A program made the translations under genes and the position numbers. The notes below the pieces were generated by a model. It had not been told where the DNA came from. It ran no database searches and worked only from the letters and a program-made list of their open reading frames with translations. A DNA stretch of 64,000 bases from Alphaproteobacteria bacterium (lineage in GTDB: Bacteria; Pseudomonadota; Alphaproteobacteria; Micropepsales; Micropepsaceae), in NCBI GenBank assembly GCA_025361185.1, contig JANYAR010000001.1:1-64000 (forward strand), in the 5' to 3' direction. How positions within the stretch are numbered: position 1 is the first letter of the stretch; every line of letters begins with the position of its first letter. Shown here piece after piece: positions 38,501 to 47,503 of this stretch.

Positions 38501-39928
38501 ATGATGAAGTCCCTTTTCCTCCAGGCTCCGTCCTTCGACGGCTATGACGGCGGCGCCGGCGCGCGCTATCAGATGAAGCGGGAAGTGAAGAGCTTCTGGT
38601 TTCCCACCTGGCTGGCCCAGGCCGCCGCGATGGTGCCGGGCGCGCGCCTGATCGACGCCCCGCCGCACAACACCTCCTTCAAGGACATCGAGGAAGACGT
38701 GAAGGCGCATGAGCTGATCGTCATCCACACCTCGACCCCCAGCTTCAAGTCCGACTGCAAGACGGCCGGCATGATCCGTGCCCTCAATCCCACAGCCAAG
38801 ATCGGCTTCATCGGCGCCAAGGTGGCGGTCGAGCCGGTGGAAAGCATGGAAGCCTGCGCCGCGCTCGATTTCGTCTGCCGCAACGAATATGAGTTCACCA
38901 TCCAGGAACTGGCGCGCGGCGATGATTGGGCCGGCATCAAGGGCCTGACCTGGCGCAACGCATCACACGAGATCATTTCCAATCCCGAACGCGAAATCCT
39001 CAAAGATATGGACCAGCTGCCGTCGGTGCTGCCGATGTACAAGCAGTTGAATGTCGAAAAGTATTTCGGTGGCTACCTGCTGCACCCCTACATGTCCTGG
39101 TACACGGGACGGGGCTGCAAATCCCGTTGCACCTTCTGCCTGTGGCCGCAGACCATCGGCGGGCACAATTACCGCTTCAAGTCGATCGAGAAAGTGGTCG
39201 AAGAGGTCAAGTATGTGCAGCGCGAATTCCCGCAAGTGAAGGAAATCTTCTTCGACGACGACACGCTGACCGACAATCACGACCGCGTCGAAGCCCTGGC
39301 CAAGGAATTGGGCAAGCTGGGCATGGCATGGTCGTGCAACGCCAAGGCCAATGTACCGCGCAAGACCTTGGAAGCGATGAAGGCGGGTGGTCTTCGCCTG
39401 CTGCTGGTCGGCTATGAATCCGGCAACCAGCAGATCCTGCACAACATCAAGAAGGGCTTGCTCGTCCCGGTCGCCAAGCGCTTTGCCAAGGATTGCCATG
39501 ACCTGGGCATTGTGGTGCACGGCACTTTCATCCTGGGCCTGCCCGGCGAGACCCGCGAGACCATCCAGGAAACCCTGCGTTTCGCCAAGGAAGTCAATCC
39601 GCACACCATCCAGGTGTCGCTGGCCGCGCCCTATCCCGGCACCTTTCTCTACAAGCAGGCCAAGGAAAATGGCTGGTTCGCGTCCGACGTGGATTTGTTG
39701 ACCGACGACGGCACCCAGATCGCGCCCTTGAACTATCCCCATCTCGGCCACACCGAAATCTTCAACTCGGTGGAGGACTTCTACAAGAAGTTCTACTTCC
39801 GCCCCTCCAAGATCATGGAGATCGTCAAGGAGATGCTGACCTCGCGCGACATGCTGGTGCGCCGTCTGCGCGAAGGCGTGGAGTTCTTCCAGTTCCTCAA
39901 GAACCGCGAAGACATGATCGTTTCCTGA
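38501..39928 (+). CDS. hpnJ: Hopanoid biosynthesis radical SAM protein HpnJ
   Basis: LLHPYMSWYTGRGCKSRCTFCLWPQT (CxxxCxxC), B12-binding-like N-terminus, 476 aa; context hpnI-hpnK. Confidence 0.92.
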   Translation: MMKSLFLQAPSFDGYDGGAGARYQMKREVKSFWFPTWLAQAAAMVPGARLIDAPPHNTSFKDIEEDVKAHELIVIHTSTPSFKSDCKTAGMIRALNPTAKIGFIGAKVAVEPVESMEACAALDFVCRNEYEFTIQELARGDDWAGIKGLTWRNASHEIISNPEREILKDMDQLPSVLPMYKQLNVEKYFGGYLLHPYMSWYTGRGCKSRCTFCLWPQTIGGHNYRFKSIEKVVEEVKYVQREFPQVKEIFFDDDTLTDNHDRVEALAKELGKLGMAWSCNAKANVPRKTLEAMKAGGLRLLLVGYESGNQQILHNIKKGLLVPVAKRFAKDCHDLGIVVHGTFILGLPGETRETIQETLRFAKEVNPHTIQVSLAAPYPGTFLYKQAKENGWFASDVDLLTDDGTQIAPLNYPHLGHTEIFNSVEDFYKKFYFRPSKIMEIVKEMLTSRDMLVRRLREGVEFFQFLKNREDMIVS

Positions 39929-39933
39929 GCGCG

Positions 39934-40785
39934 GTGAAGCAGCTCATCGTCACTGCGGACGACTTCGGCGCCGCCATGGAAGTCAACGAAGCGGTCGAGC
40001 TTGCCCATCGTGGTGGCATTCTATCCGCCGCCAGTCTGATGGTGGGCGGTGCCGCCGCCGCTGATGCGGTGGCGCGGGCCCGCAATCTTCCTTCCCTGCG
40101 TGTTGGACTCCATCTGGTCTTGGTCGAGGGAAAGCCGGTGCTGCCGGCCGCGTCCGTGCCCGACCTGGTGGATTCACGCGGGTTTTTCCGCAGCGACATG
40201 GCGCGCGCCGGCGCCGCGATGTTCTTTTTTCCAAAGCTGCGCCGCCAGCTCGCCGCCGAGATCGACGCCCAGTTCGCCGCCTTCGCCGCCACCGGCCTGA
40301 CACTGGACCATGTCAACGCCCACAAGCATTTCCATCTCCACCCCACCATCGCCGCCCTGATCGTCAAAGCGGCGAAGGCCCATGGCGTGAAAGGGGCGCG
40401 CGTGCCGCTGGAGCCGCAAGCGGTGCTGGGCCGGATCGAAAACCACAAGCCGTCCGGCGTCGTGGCGTTGACCGCGCCGTTTGCCAGAGCCTTGCGCGCC
40501 CGTTTCTGGCGCGCCGGAATCACCGCGCCCGATTCTGTCTTCGGCCTGGCCTGGTCCGGCGCCATGACGCTCCCGCGCCTCGCCGGATTGATCGAACACC
40601 TGCCCGAGGGTCTCAGCGAAATCTATATGCATCCCGCCACCGGCCCTTACCCGGGATCGGCCCCGGGCTACCAGTATGCCGGCGAGCTGGCGGCCCTGAC
40701 CGATCCAAGCCTGCCGTCCCTGCTGGCGGCGCGGGGGGTTCGGACAGGTGGTTTTGGAGACTTTTTCTCTCAATGGATTCAATAG
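39934..40785 (+). CDS. hpnK: Hopanoid biosynthesis deacetylase HpnK (YdjC-like); GTG start
   Basis: KQLIVTADDFGAAMEVNEAVELAHRGGILSAASLMVGG, LDHVNAHKHFHLHPTI. Confidence 0.92.
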   Translation: MKQLIVTADDFGAAMEVNEAVELAHRGGILSAASLMVGGAAAADAVARARNLPSLRVGLHLVLVEGKPVLPAASVPDLVDSRGFFRSDMARAGAAMFFFPKLRRQLAAEIDAQFAAFAATGLTLDHVNAHKHFHLHPTIAALIVKAAKAHGVKGARVPLEPQAVLGRIENHKPSGVVALTAPFARALRARFWRAGITAPDSVFGLAWSGAMTLPRLAGLIEHLPEGLSEIYMHPATGPYPGSAPGYQYAGELAALTDPSLPSLLAARGVRTGGFGDFFSQWIQ

Positions 40786-40885
40786 CTTAAATCAATGTAC
40801 CGGTACTATATTTTGCGGTTCAATTGAGGCCCCCAAAAGGGTAATGCAGTAGCCAGACAGGAGCCCCCGTGAGCAGGTTTGTTCC

Positions 40886-41806
40886 ATGAGTAGTCCGGCC
40901 TTCGCCATTCCGCCCGACCTGACCCGTGACACCGGCGCCTGGCCGGGTGACGGCCCGATCAAGTTCGGCAGCGACGCCCACAAGCGGCTGTTCTGCAAGA
41001 CGCTGCTGGACACCCATGATCCCTACAAGCCGGCGGTGCTGGATTGGCCCAAGCTGGGCGCGGAAGCCGAAAAGCGCATCACGTCGCTGCCCATCTGGGA
41101 CATCGCGGTGCAGACCGAGAACCGCGCCGGGCTGAATGTCTGCACCTATGCCGAAAGCGTGCCGGACCCGCTGTTGCGCAAGGCGATCGAGCTGAACGGC
41201 TTTGAAGAGCGCCGCCACCGCCATGTGCTGGCCAATCTGGTGGAAGCCTATGGCATCAAGCTGGCGCCCGAGCCGGTCTATGAAAAGCCCAAGAACCCGG
41301 AATGGGCTTTCATGGTCACCGGCTACAGCGAGTGCATCGATAGTTTCTTCGCCTTCGGCCTGTTCAAGGCGGCGATGGACACCGGCTTCTTCCCGCCCGA
41401 ATTGATCCAGACCTTCGATCCGGTGGTGAATGAGGAAGGCCGCCACATCCTGTTCTTTGTGAACTGGGTCGCCTGGCACCGCCGCAACATGCCGTGGTGG
41501 CGCAGGCCCTATTTCGAGCTGAAGGTCCTCGCGGTCTGGCTGTTCCTGATTTACGAGCGTATGGGCATCGCCTCCGATGTCTCCAACGGCCAGCAGGACA
41601 ACAATTTCACCGTCACCGGCGCTGAACAGCTGGGATCGGACATCAATGTCGGCGAGCTGATCGCGCTCTGCGTGGCCGAGAATGACCGGCGCCTGGCGCC
41701 CTTTGACGCTCGCCTCAAGCGTCCGCGCTTTGTGCCCTTCATGGCCAGGCTGGCGTTGAAGTTCATCGGGCCCCCCAAAAAAGCAAATAAGCAGAAGGCC
41801 GCGTGA
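40886..41806 (+). CDS. Ferritin-like diiron protein A, hopanoid-locus associated
   Basis: E(NRAG..x28..)F-E-E-RRH and GYSE..x33..NE-E-GRH: two E-x(n)-EE-x2-H half-sites; 34% or so visible similarity to next gene was not computed, but motif spacing is identical. Confidence 0.75.
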   Translation: MSSPAFAIPPDLTRDTGAWPGDGPIKFGSDAHKRLFCKTLLDTHDPYKPAVLDWPKLGAEAEKRITSLPIWDIAVQTENRAGLNVCTYAESVPDPLLRKAIELNGFEERRHRHVLANLVEAYGIKLAPEPVYEKPKNPEWAFMVTGYSECIDSFFAFGLFKAAMDTGFFPPELIQTFDPVVNEEGRHILFFVNWVAWHRRNMPWWRRPYFELKVLAVWLFLIYERMGIASDVSNGQQDNNFTVTGAEQLGSDINVGELIALCVAENDRRLAPFDARLKRPRFVPFMARLALKFIGPPKKANKQKAA

Positions 41807-42654
41807 TGAAAATCGGATCGCCGGAACATCGCGACACCTTCTGCAAGCATTTCATGCAGACCTATACCGAATTCGATCCCGACACATTGCCGTGGCCGGA
41901 TCTGGACGAGGCGGCGCTGACGCGCTTGAAATCCGTGCCCTTCTGGGAAGAGGTCTTCTACACCGAGCGCCGGGCCGGGGCGATCGTGGCGGAGTTCGTC
42001 AAGACCGTGAAGGACCCAGTGATGAAGGAAGCCGTGGCGCTGCAGGGCTTCGAGGAAGCCCGCCACGCCAAGCTGATCCGGGTGATGATCGAGAAATACG
42101 GCATCGATGCGACAGAGCGCCCGCTGGAGGATGTCAGCGACAATGTCGAAACCCGCTTCAAGGATTTCGGTTTCGGCGAATGCATGGACAGCTTTCTGGG
42201 TTTCGGTGTCTTCAAGATCGCCCTGCAGTCACAGTTTTTACCCAAGGAGATGTTCGCCATCTTCGAAACCCTGATGTACGAGGAAACCCGCCACATTGTC
42301 TTCTTCGTCAACTGGATGGCCTATAACCAGGCGCAGAAGGGCGCTCTCGCCAAGCTGATGCTGCCCTTCACGGATTTCCGGTTTTACATGCGCGCCCTGG
42401 GCCGCATGGTCGGCACCGCCAAACGCGGCAAGGAGCTGAACGACGGCAAGGAATTTTCCGCAACCCAGGCATCGGTATTCCTGGACGGCTTTACCTTCCG
42501 CCGTTTCCTGGAAGACTGCTATTCCGAGAACCGCCGCCGCATGGGGGTCTTCGACTCCGAATTGCTGCGTCCCAGCTTCCTGCCCCAACTGGCGGAAACC
42601 GCGCTGGGCGCCATGCGCCTGTGGAGCTTCCGCGCCAAGCCACTGCCCGCGTAA
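41803..42654 (+). CDS. Ferritin-like diiron protein B, paralogue of preceding gene
   Basis: YTERRAG...GFEEARH and GFGECMDSFLGFGVFKIAL...YEETRHIVFFVNWMAY; ATGA overlap with diiron A and TAATG overlap with hpnL. Confidence 0.75.
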   Translation: MMKIGSPEHRDTFCKHFMQTYTEFDPDTLPWPDLDEAALTRLKSVPFWEEVFYTERRAGAIVAEFVKTVKDPVMKEAVALQGFEEARHAKLIRVMIEKYGIDATERPLEDVSDNVETRFKDFGFGECMDSFLGFGVFKIALQSQFLPKEMFAIFETLMYEETRHIVFFVNWMAYNQAQKGALAKLMLPFTDFRFYMRALGRMVGTAKRGKELNDGKEFSATQASVFLDGFTFRRFLEDCYSENRRRMGVFDSELLRPSFLPQLAETALGAMRLWSFRAKPLPA

Positions 42655-43631
42655 TGAAGTGGACCCCAAAGATCGGGGTAGCCTTGGCGCTACTGGCCGG
42701 ACTTGTTGCCGCCTTCTATGTGGTCTGGTCGGTCGGCTTCGATCCGATTTTTGCGGCAATCGCCCGTGCCGGTGTTGGAGGACTCGCGCTGCTGTGCCTG
42801 TATGCGCTGGCGGTTTTCGTCAGTCTGGCATTTGCCTGGTATTTCCTGCTGCCGCCGCAACAACGCCATCCTGCCACCCAATTGTATGTCGCCCGGCTGG
42901 TGCGTGACTCCATTGCCGAGATTTCGCCTTTCTCGCCGGTCGGCGGCATGGTCGCGGCGGCGCGGCTGATGACGCTCAAAGGAATGAGCGCAGCCTATGC
43001 GGCGGCTTCCGTTGCCGCCGACGCCACCACCGAGGCGATGGCACAGGTGGTGTTCCTGGCTTTCGGGCTGGGCCTGGGATTCACGCAGTTCCACCATTTG
43101 CAGGGCTCCGGCCACTTGACCGAGGCGATGCTGGCCGTGCTGCTGCTGGCGGTGCCTGGTATCGCGCTGCTGATTTTCATGCAGAAGAGGGGCGCCGGTT
43201 TGGCGGAAAGGATCGCAATGCGCTTCTTTCCGCGAGCACTGGCAGGCGTCTCCTTCCATGCGGCCATCGAAGAACTTTATGATTCCCACGCGCGGCTGGC
43301 GGCGTCCGCGGCGCTGCATCTTGTCGCCTGGATCGGGGCCGGTGGTGGTACCTTCATCGCTTTCCGCCTGGTCGGGGGGCACATCAATCTGCTGAATGCC
43401 ATCGCCCTGGAGGCCCTGCTCAGCACCTTGCGCAGCATCGCCGCCCCGGTCCCGGCGGCCGTCGGGGTGCAGGAATGGGGTTATGCCATGCTGGCGCCTT
43501 TGTTCGGGCTTCCCGCCGAAATGGGGGTGGCGGTATCCCTGCTCAAGCGCGCGCGCGAAATCGTGCTGGGGATTCCCGCATTGATCTATTGGCAAAGTGT
43601 CGAAGGCCGAAAGGCGCTGACCGATGTCTGA
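42654..43631 (+). CDS. hpnL: HpnL, flippase-like (LPG synthase TM-type) membrane protein
   Basis: Multiple TM segments, RDSIAEISPFSPVGGMVAAARLMTLKGMSAAYAAASVAADATTE, PVPAAVGVQEWGYAMLAPLFGLP; context. Confidence 0.88.
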   Translation: MKWTPKIGVALALLAGLVAAFYVVWSVGFDPIFAAIARAGVGGLALLCLYALAVFVSLAFAWYFLLPPQQRHPATQLYVARLVRDSIAEISPFSPVGGMVAAARLMTLKGMSAAYAAASVAADATTEAMAQVVFLAFGLGLGFTQFHHLQGSGHLTEAMLAVLLLAVPGIALLIFMQKRGAGLAERIAMRFFPRALAGVSFHAAIEELYDSHARLAASAALHLVAWIGAGGGTFIAFRLVGGHINLLNAIALEALLSTLRSIAAPVPAAVGVQEWGYAMLAPLFGLPAEMGVAVSLLKRAREIVLGIPALIYWQSVEGRKALTDV

Positions 43632-44613
43632 TATCGCGCTGGTCACGGGAGCATCGGGTTTCGTCGGCTCCGCCGTGGCGCGGGCCCTGGTGGCGCGCGG
43701 CTTGCGCGTGCGGGTGGTGCTGAGGGCCAACGCGTCGCGCCTCAACATCGCGGGTGTGGACTGCGAGCCCGTGATCGGCGACATGCGCGACGAAATTTCC
43801 ATGACCGCCGCCCTGAAGGGTGCGCGCTATCTGTTTCATGTCGCGGCCGACTATCGCCTTTGGGCGCGCGATCCCGGTGAGATCGAGCGCAACAATCTCG
43901 CCGGCGCCCGCGCCACCATGGGCGCGGCCCTAAAATGCGGTGTGGAGCGAGTGGTTTATACCTCCTCGGTTGCGGCCCTGAAGCCCGGGGACAGCGCGGT
44001 CGACGAGACGTCTCGTCATACACCGCAAAGCGTGATCGGCGCCTATAAGCGCAGCAAGTTGGTGGCGGAACGCGAGGTCGAACGTCTTGTGCGGGACGAG
44101 GGGCTGGCCTGCGTGATCGTGGCGCCGTCCACCCCCATCGGTCCGCGCGACATCAAACCCACGCCCACAGGAAGGGTGATTGTGGAAGCCGCCACGGGGC
44201 GCATGCCCGCTTTTGTCGACACCGGGCTCAATCTGGTGCATGTCGATGACGTGGCCCAGGGCCATTTGCTGGCGCTGGACAAGGGGCGCATCGGCGAGAA
44301 TTATATCTTGGGCGGCACGGATGTTGCGTTGGAGACCATGCTGGGGGATATCGCCTTTCTGTCGGGCCGCCGCGCGCCAAGTTTGAAATTGCCCCGCGCA
44401 CCACTCTTCCCCTTGGCCTGGGCGGCGGAAGCCTTCGCGCGCGTCACCGGCAAGGAGCCGTTCCTTACCGCCGACGCGCTGCGCATGTCGCGCTACCGCA
44501 TGTTCTTCAGCTCGGACAAGGCCGTGCGGGAGCTGGGCTATGCGCCGCGCCCCTACAAGGAAGGCTTGACGGACGCGCTGAACTGGTTTGGCGAGAACGG
44601 ATACCTCAAATGA
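43624..44613 (+). CDS. hpnA: Hopanoid-associated sugar epimerase HpnA
   Basis: NAD-binding ALVTGASGFVGSAVARALVARGLRVRVVLR; YKRSKLVAE; context. Confidence 0.93.
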   Translation: MSDIALVTGASGFVGSAVARALVARGLRVRVVLRANASRLNIAGVDCEPVIGDMRDEISMTAALKGARYLFHVAADYRLWARDPGEIERNNLAGARATMGAALKCGVERVVYTSSVAALKPGDSAVDETSRHTPQSVIGAYKRSKLVAEREVERLVRDEGLACVIVAPSTPIGPRDIKPTPTGRVIVEAATGRMPAFVDTGLNLVHVDDVAQGHLLALDKGRIGENYILGGTDVALETMLGDIAFLSGRRAPSLKLPRAPLFPLAWAAEAFARVTGKEPFLTADALRMSRYRMFFSSDKAVRELGYAPRPYKEGLTDALNWFGENGYLK

Positions 44614-45767
44614 TCGCGGGTATTCTGTTCGGCTTTGTGCCGCTGGCGGTGTGGCTGTATCTGCTGCTGTTTCGCGGGGGTTTCTGGCTGCTGCGCGAGC
44701 GCGACACCGCGCCGGTGGACCAGCCCGCATCCTGGCCCTCGGTGGTGGCGGTGGTCCCGGCCCGCAACGAGGCCGATGTGATCGGCCGCAGTATCGGCAG
44801 TCTGCTGGCCCAGGATTATCCGGGGCCTTTGCATATCGTGCTGGTGGATGATCAGTCCGATGACGGCACCGGCCCGTTGGCGCGCAGGTTGAATCCGGAT
44901 CGCCTGACGGTCCTGACGGGCGGCACCCGTCCGCAGGGCTGGACCGGGAAACTCTGGGCCATGAAGCAGGGCAGCGATTATGCCGCGGTTTTTGGATCCG
45001 AATTTCTCTGGTTCACCGACGCCGATATCGTCCATGCCCCCGACAATCTGCGTCATCTGGTGGGCCGCGCCCAGGCTGGAAACAATGTTCTGGTGTCGCT
45101 GATGGCGCGGCTGTCGTGCAAAAACCTCGCCGAGCATTTCCTGATTCCCGCTTTTGTCTTTTTCTTCGACATGCTGTTTCCCTTTGCTGCCGTCAACAAT
45201 CCAGCCAGCAAGGTCGCGGCCGCGGCCGGCGGCTGCATGCTGGTGCGCCGCCAGGCGCTGGAAAAGGCGGGCGGCCTGGCCGCCATCGGCCACAATATCA
45301 TCGACGATTGTGCGCTGGGCCGGGCGATGAAGGCGCAAGGGCCGATCTGGCTGGGCCTGACCGACCGCGCCGTCAGCCTGCGCCCTTATGAACATCTTTC
45401 CGACATCCGCCACATGGTGACGCGCACCGCCTATGCCCAGCTGGGCTATTCCCCGCTGGTTCTGGCGGCAACCTTGTTCGGGCTGGCAATGGTCTATCTT
45501 GCGCCCGTGATGACGGCGCTGTTTGCCTGGGGCATTTCGCAAATGGCCGGCTGGCTGGCCTGGATCATCATGGCGGTGATGTATCAGCCGATTCTGCGTT
45601 TCTATCGGCTGTCTCCGCTCTGGGGGCTGGCGCTGCCGCTTATCGGCCTCTTCTATGCCGGCTTCACATGCCAGTCCGCGATCCTATATTGGTCGGGCAA
45701 GGGCGGCATGTGGAAGGGCAGGGCGCAGGCCCAGGCCAGTGCAAAAAGCGCCGGGAATCAAGCATGA
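44610..45767 (+). CDS. hpnB: Hopanoid-associated glycosyltransferase HpnB
   Basis: GT2: VVAVVPARNEADVIGRSIGSLLAQDYPGPLHIVLVDDQSDDGT; HNIIDDCALGRAMKAQG; context. Confidence 0.92.
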   Translation: MIAGILFGFVPLAVWLYLLLFRGGFWLLRERDTAPVDQPASWPSVVAVVPARNEADVIGRSIGSLLAQDYPGPLHIVLVDDQSDDGTGPLARRLNPDRLTVLTGGTRPQGWTGKLWAMKQGSDYAAVFGSEFLWFTDADIVHAPDNLRHLVGRAQAGNNVLVSLMARLSCKNLAEHFLIPAFVFFFDMLFPFAAVNNPASKVAAAAGGCMLVRRQALEKAGGLAAIGHNIIDDCALGRAMKAQGPIWLGLTDRAVSLRPYEHLSDIRHMVTRTAYAQLGYSPLVLAATLFGLAMVYLAPVMTALFAWGISQMAGWLAWIIMAVMYQPILRFYRLSPLWGLALPLIGLFYAGFTCQSAILYWSGKGGMWKGRAQAQASAKSAGNQA

Positions 45768-46615
45768 GCAGTGTCGCCGAACTGCAATCGGGCAAAGGCC
45801 ATCGCGACGAGAATTTCCCCGTTGCGTCGTTCCTGATCGCGCCTCGGCACCGCGCTCCGGTGCTGGCCTTTTACAATTTCGTGCGCGCCGCCGACGATGT
45901 GGCGGACAATGCGTCTACGCCGCCGGAAGAAAAGCTGGCTCTTCTGGAGCAGATGCGCGCCAGCCTGGTGGGCAAAAGCGAGTGCGTGCCGCAGGGCGTG
46001 GCGTTGCGCGTCATCCTGGAGGAACGCGGCCTGCCCGTGGTGCATGCGTTGGATTTGCTGGAGGCCTTTCGCCGCGACTGCACCAAGCTTCATTATCGCG
46101 ATTGGGATGACCTGATCGATTATTGCCGCTACAGCGCCATGCCGGTGGGCCGTTTTGTCCTGGACGTGCATGGCGAAAACAAAAGCCTGTGGCCGGCCAA
46201 CGACGCGCTATGCGCGGCGCTGCAGGTGATCAACCATCTGCAGGATTGCGCCAAGGATTTTTCCGAGTTGAACCGGGTCTATATTCCGCAAGCCCTATTG
46301 GCCGCAGCCGGGATCGGGACCCAGGCGCTGGGCGAGGACAAGGCCAACCCTGCCCTGGCCGGGGTGATATCCGGCCTGGCGCGCCGGAATGCCGAACTGC
46401 TGGAAATTTCGCGGCCCTTCGCGCGAGGGATAAAAGACGGCCGGCTTGCGCTGGAAGTCGATCTCATCCAAACCCTGGCGGACGATCTGAACACCATGCT
46501 GATGAACCGCGATCCGCTGTCGCAAGCCGTGCATCATTCCAAGATGGATGTCGCCGCTCTATTCATGAAACGTCTTCCCGCCTTTGCCCTGATGCGCCTG
46601 ATGCGCAAAACATAA
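45764..46615 (+). CDS. hpnC: Squalene-synthase-like HpnC
   Basis: NFPVASFLIAPRHRAPVLAFYNFVRAADDVADN, NHLQDCAKDF; ATGA overlap with hpnB. Confidence 0.93.
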   Translation: MSSVAELQSGKGHRDENFPVASFLIAPRHRAPVLAFYNFVRAADDVADNASTPPEEKLALLEQMRASLVGKSECVPQGVALRVILEERGLPVVHALDLLEAFRRDCTKLHYRDWDDLIDYCRYSAMPVGRFVLDVHGENKSLWPANDALCAALQVINHLQDCAKDFSELNRVYIPQALLAAAGIGTQALGEDKANPALAGVISGLARRNAELLEISRPFARGIKDGRLALEVDLIQTLADDLNTMLMNRDPLSQAVHHSKMDVAALFMKRLPAFALMRLMRKT

Positions 46616-46635
46616 AGATCGCCCTAGAGACCAGC

Positions 46636-47493
46636 ATGAACAACGCAGAAAATATCGGTTCTCCGGCCGCAAAGGCGGTGAAGAAAAAGGCCAGCACAAG
46701 CTCCTTCTATATCGCCATGCGCTTGATGCCGGCGGAAGCGCGCGACGCCATGTTCGCGATCTATGCTTTTTGCCGCAAGGTGGACGATATCGCCGATGAC
46801 GGCATCGGCACGCGTGCACAGCGGCACGAGAAGCTGGAGCAGTGGCGCTCCGATCTGCGCCGGCTTTATGCCGGCGATGGGACGCCGCAGGTCCGCTTCC
46901 TGGCGCCGGCGGTGGCGCAATATGGTCTCAGGCTCGAGGATTTTCTCAGTGTTCTGGATGGAATGGAGATGGACGTGGCCGAGGATATCGTCGCGCCCAG
47001 TCTTGCCACGCTGGACCTTTATTGCGACCGGGTGGCCAGCGCGGTGGGGCGTTTATCTATTAAGGTGTTTGGTATGGAGGAGGCGCCGGGTTTCGAATTG
47101 GCGCGGCATCTGGGCCGGGCGCTGCAGCTGACCAATATCCTGCGCGATATCGACGAAGACGCCGAGGTTGGGCGGCTCTATTTGCCGCGGGAATATCTGG
47201 AGGAACTCAATTGCTGCCGCTCGCTCGATCCGCTCGCGATCGTGGCGCGGCCGGAAATCGACGCGGTCTGCCGCCGCGTGGCCGGGCTGGCGCATCATCA
47301 TTACGACCAAGCGCAAGCCATCCTGGCGGCGCGGCCGAAAGGGCGGATCAAGACGCCGCGCCTGATGGGCGCGGTCTATTCCGAGATTTTGCGCGCCAGC
47401 GAGGCACAGGGTTTTGCAGCCCCGCGCCGCCGCGTCTCGCTGCCCAAGAGCAAGCTTCTGTCTCTGGTGCTGCGCCAGGGGCTCTTCTCGTGA
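46636..47493 (+). CDS. hpnD: Presqualene diphosphate synthase HpnD
   Basis: SSFYIAMRLMPAEARDAMFAIYAFCRKVDDIADDG, LTNILRDIDEDAEVGRLYLPREYL. ORF-track start 46123 rejected (reads over hpnC). Confidence 0.94.
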   Translation: MNNAENIGSPAAKAVKKKASTSSFYIAMRLMPAEARDAMFAIYAFCRKVDDIADDGIGTRAQRHEKLEQWRSDLRRLYAGDGTPQVRFLAPAVAQYGLRLEDFLSVLDGMEMDVAEDIVAPSLATLDLYCDRVASAVGRLSIKVFGMEEAPGFELARHLGRALQLTNILRDIDEDAEVGRLYLPREYLEELNCCRSLDPLAIVARPEIDAVCRRVAGLAHHHYDQAQAILAARPKGRIKTPRLMGAVYSEILRASEAQGFAAPRRRVSLPKSKLLSLVLRQGLFS

Positions 47494-47503
47494 GTCCGCG
47501 CGG

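Noticed and set aside
46123-46635. 171-codon N-terminal extension of the hpnD ORF
   Set aside because: Overlaps hpnC out of frame; ATG 46636 gives the expected HpnD N-terminus.
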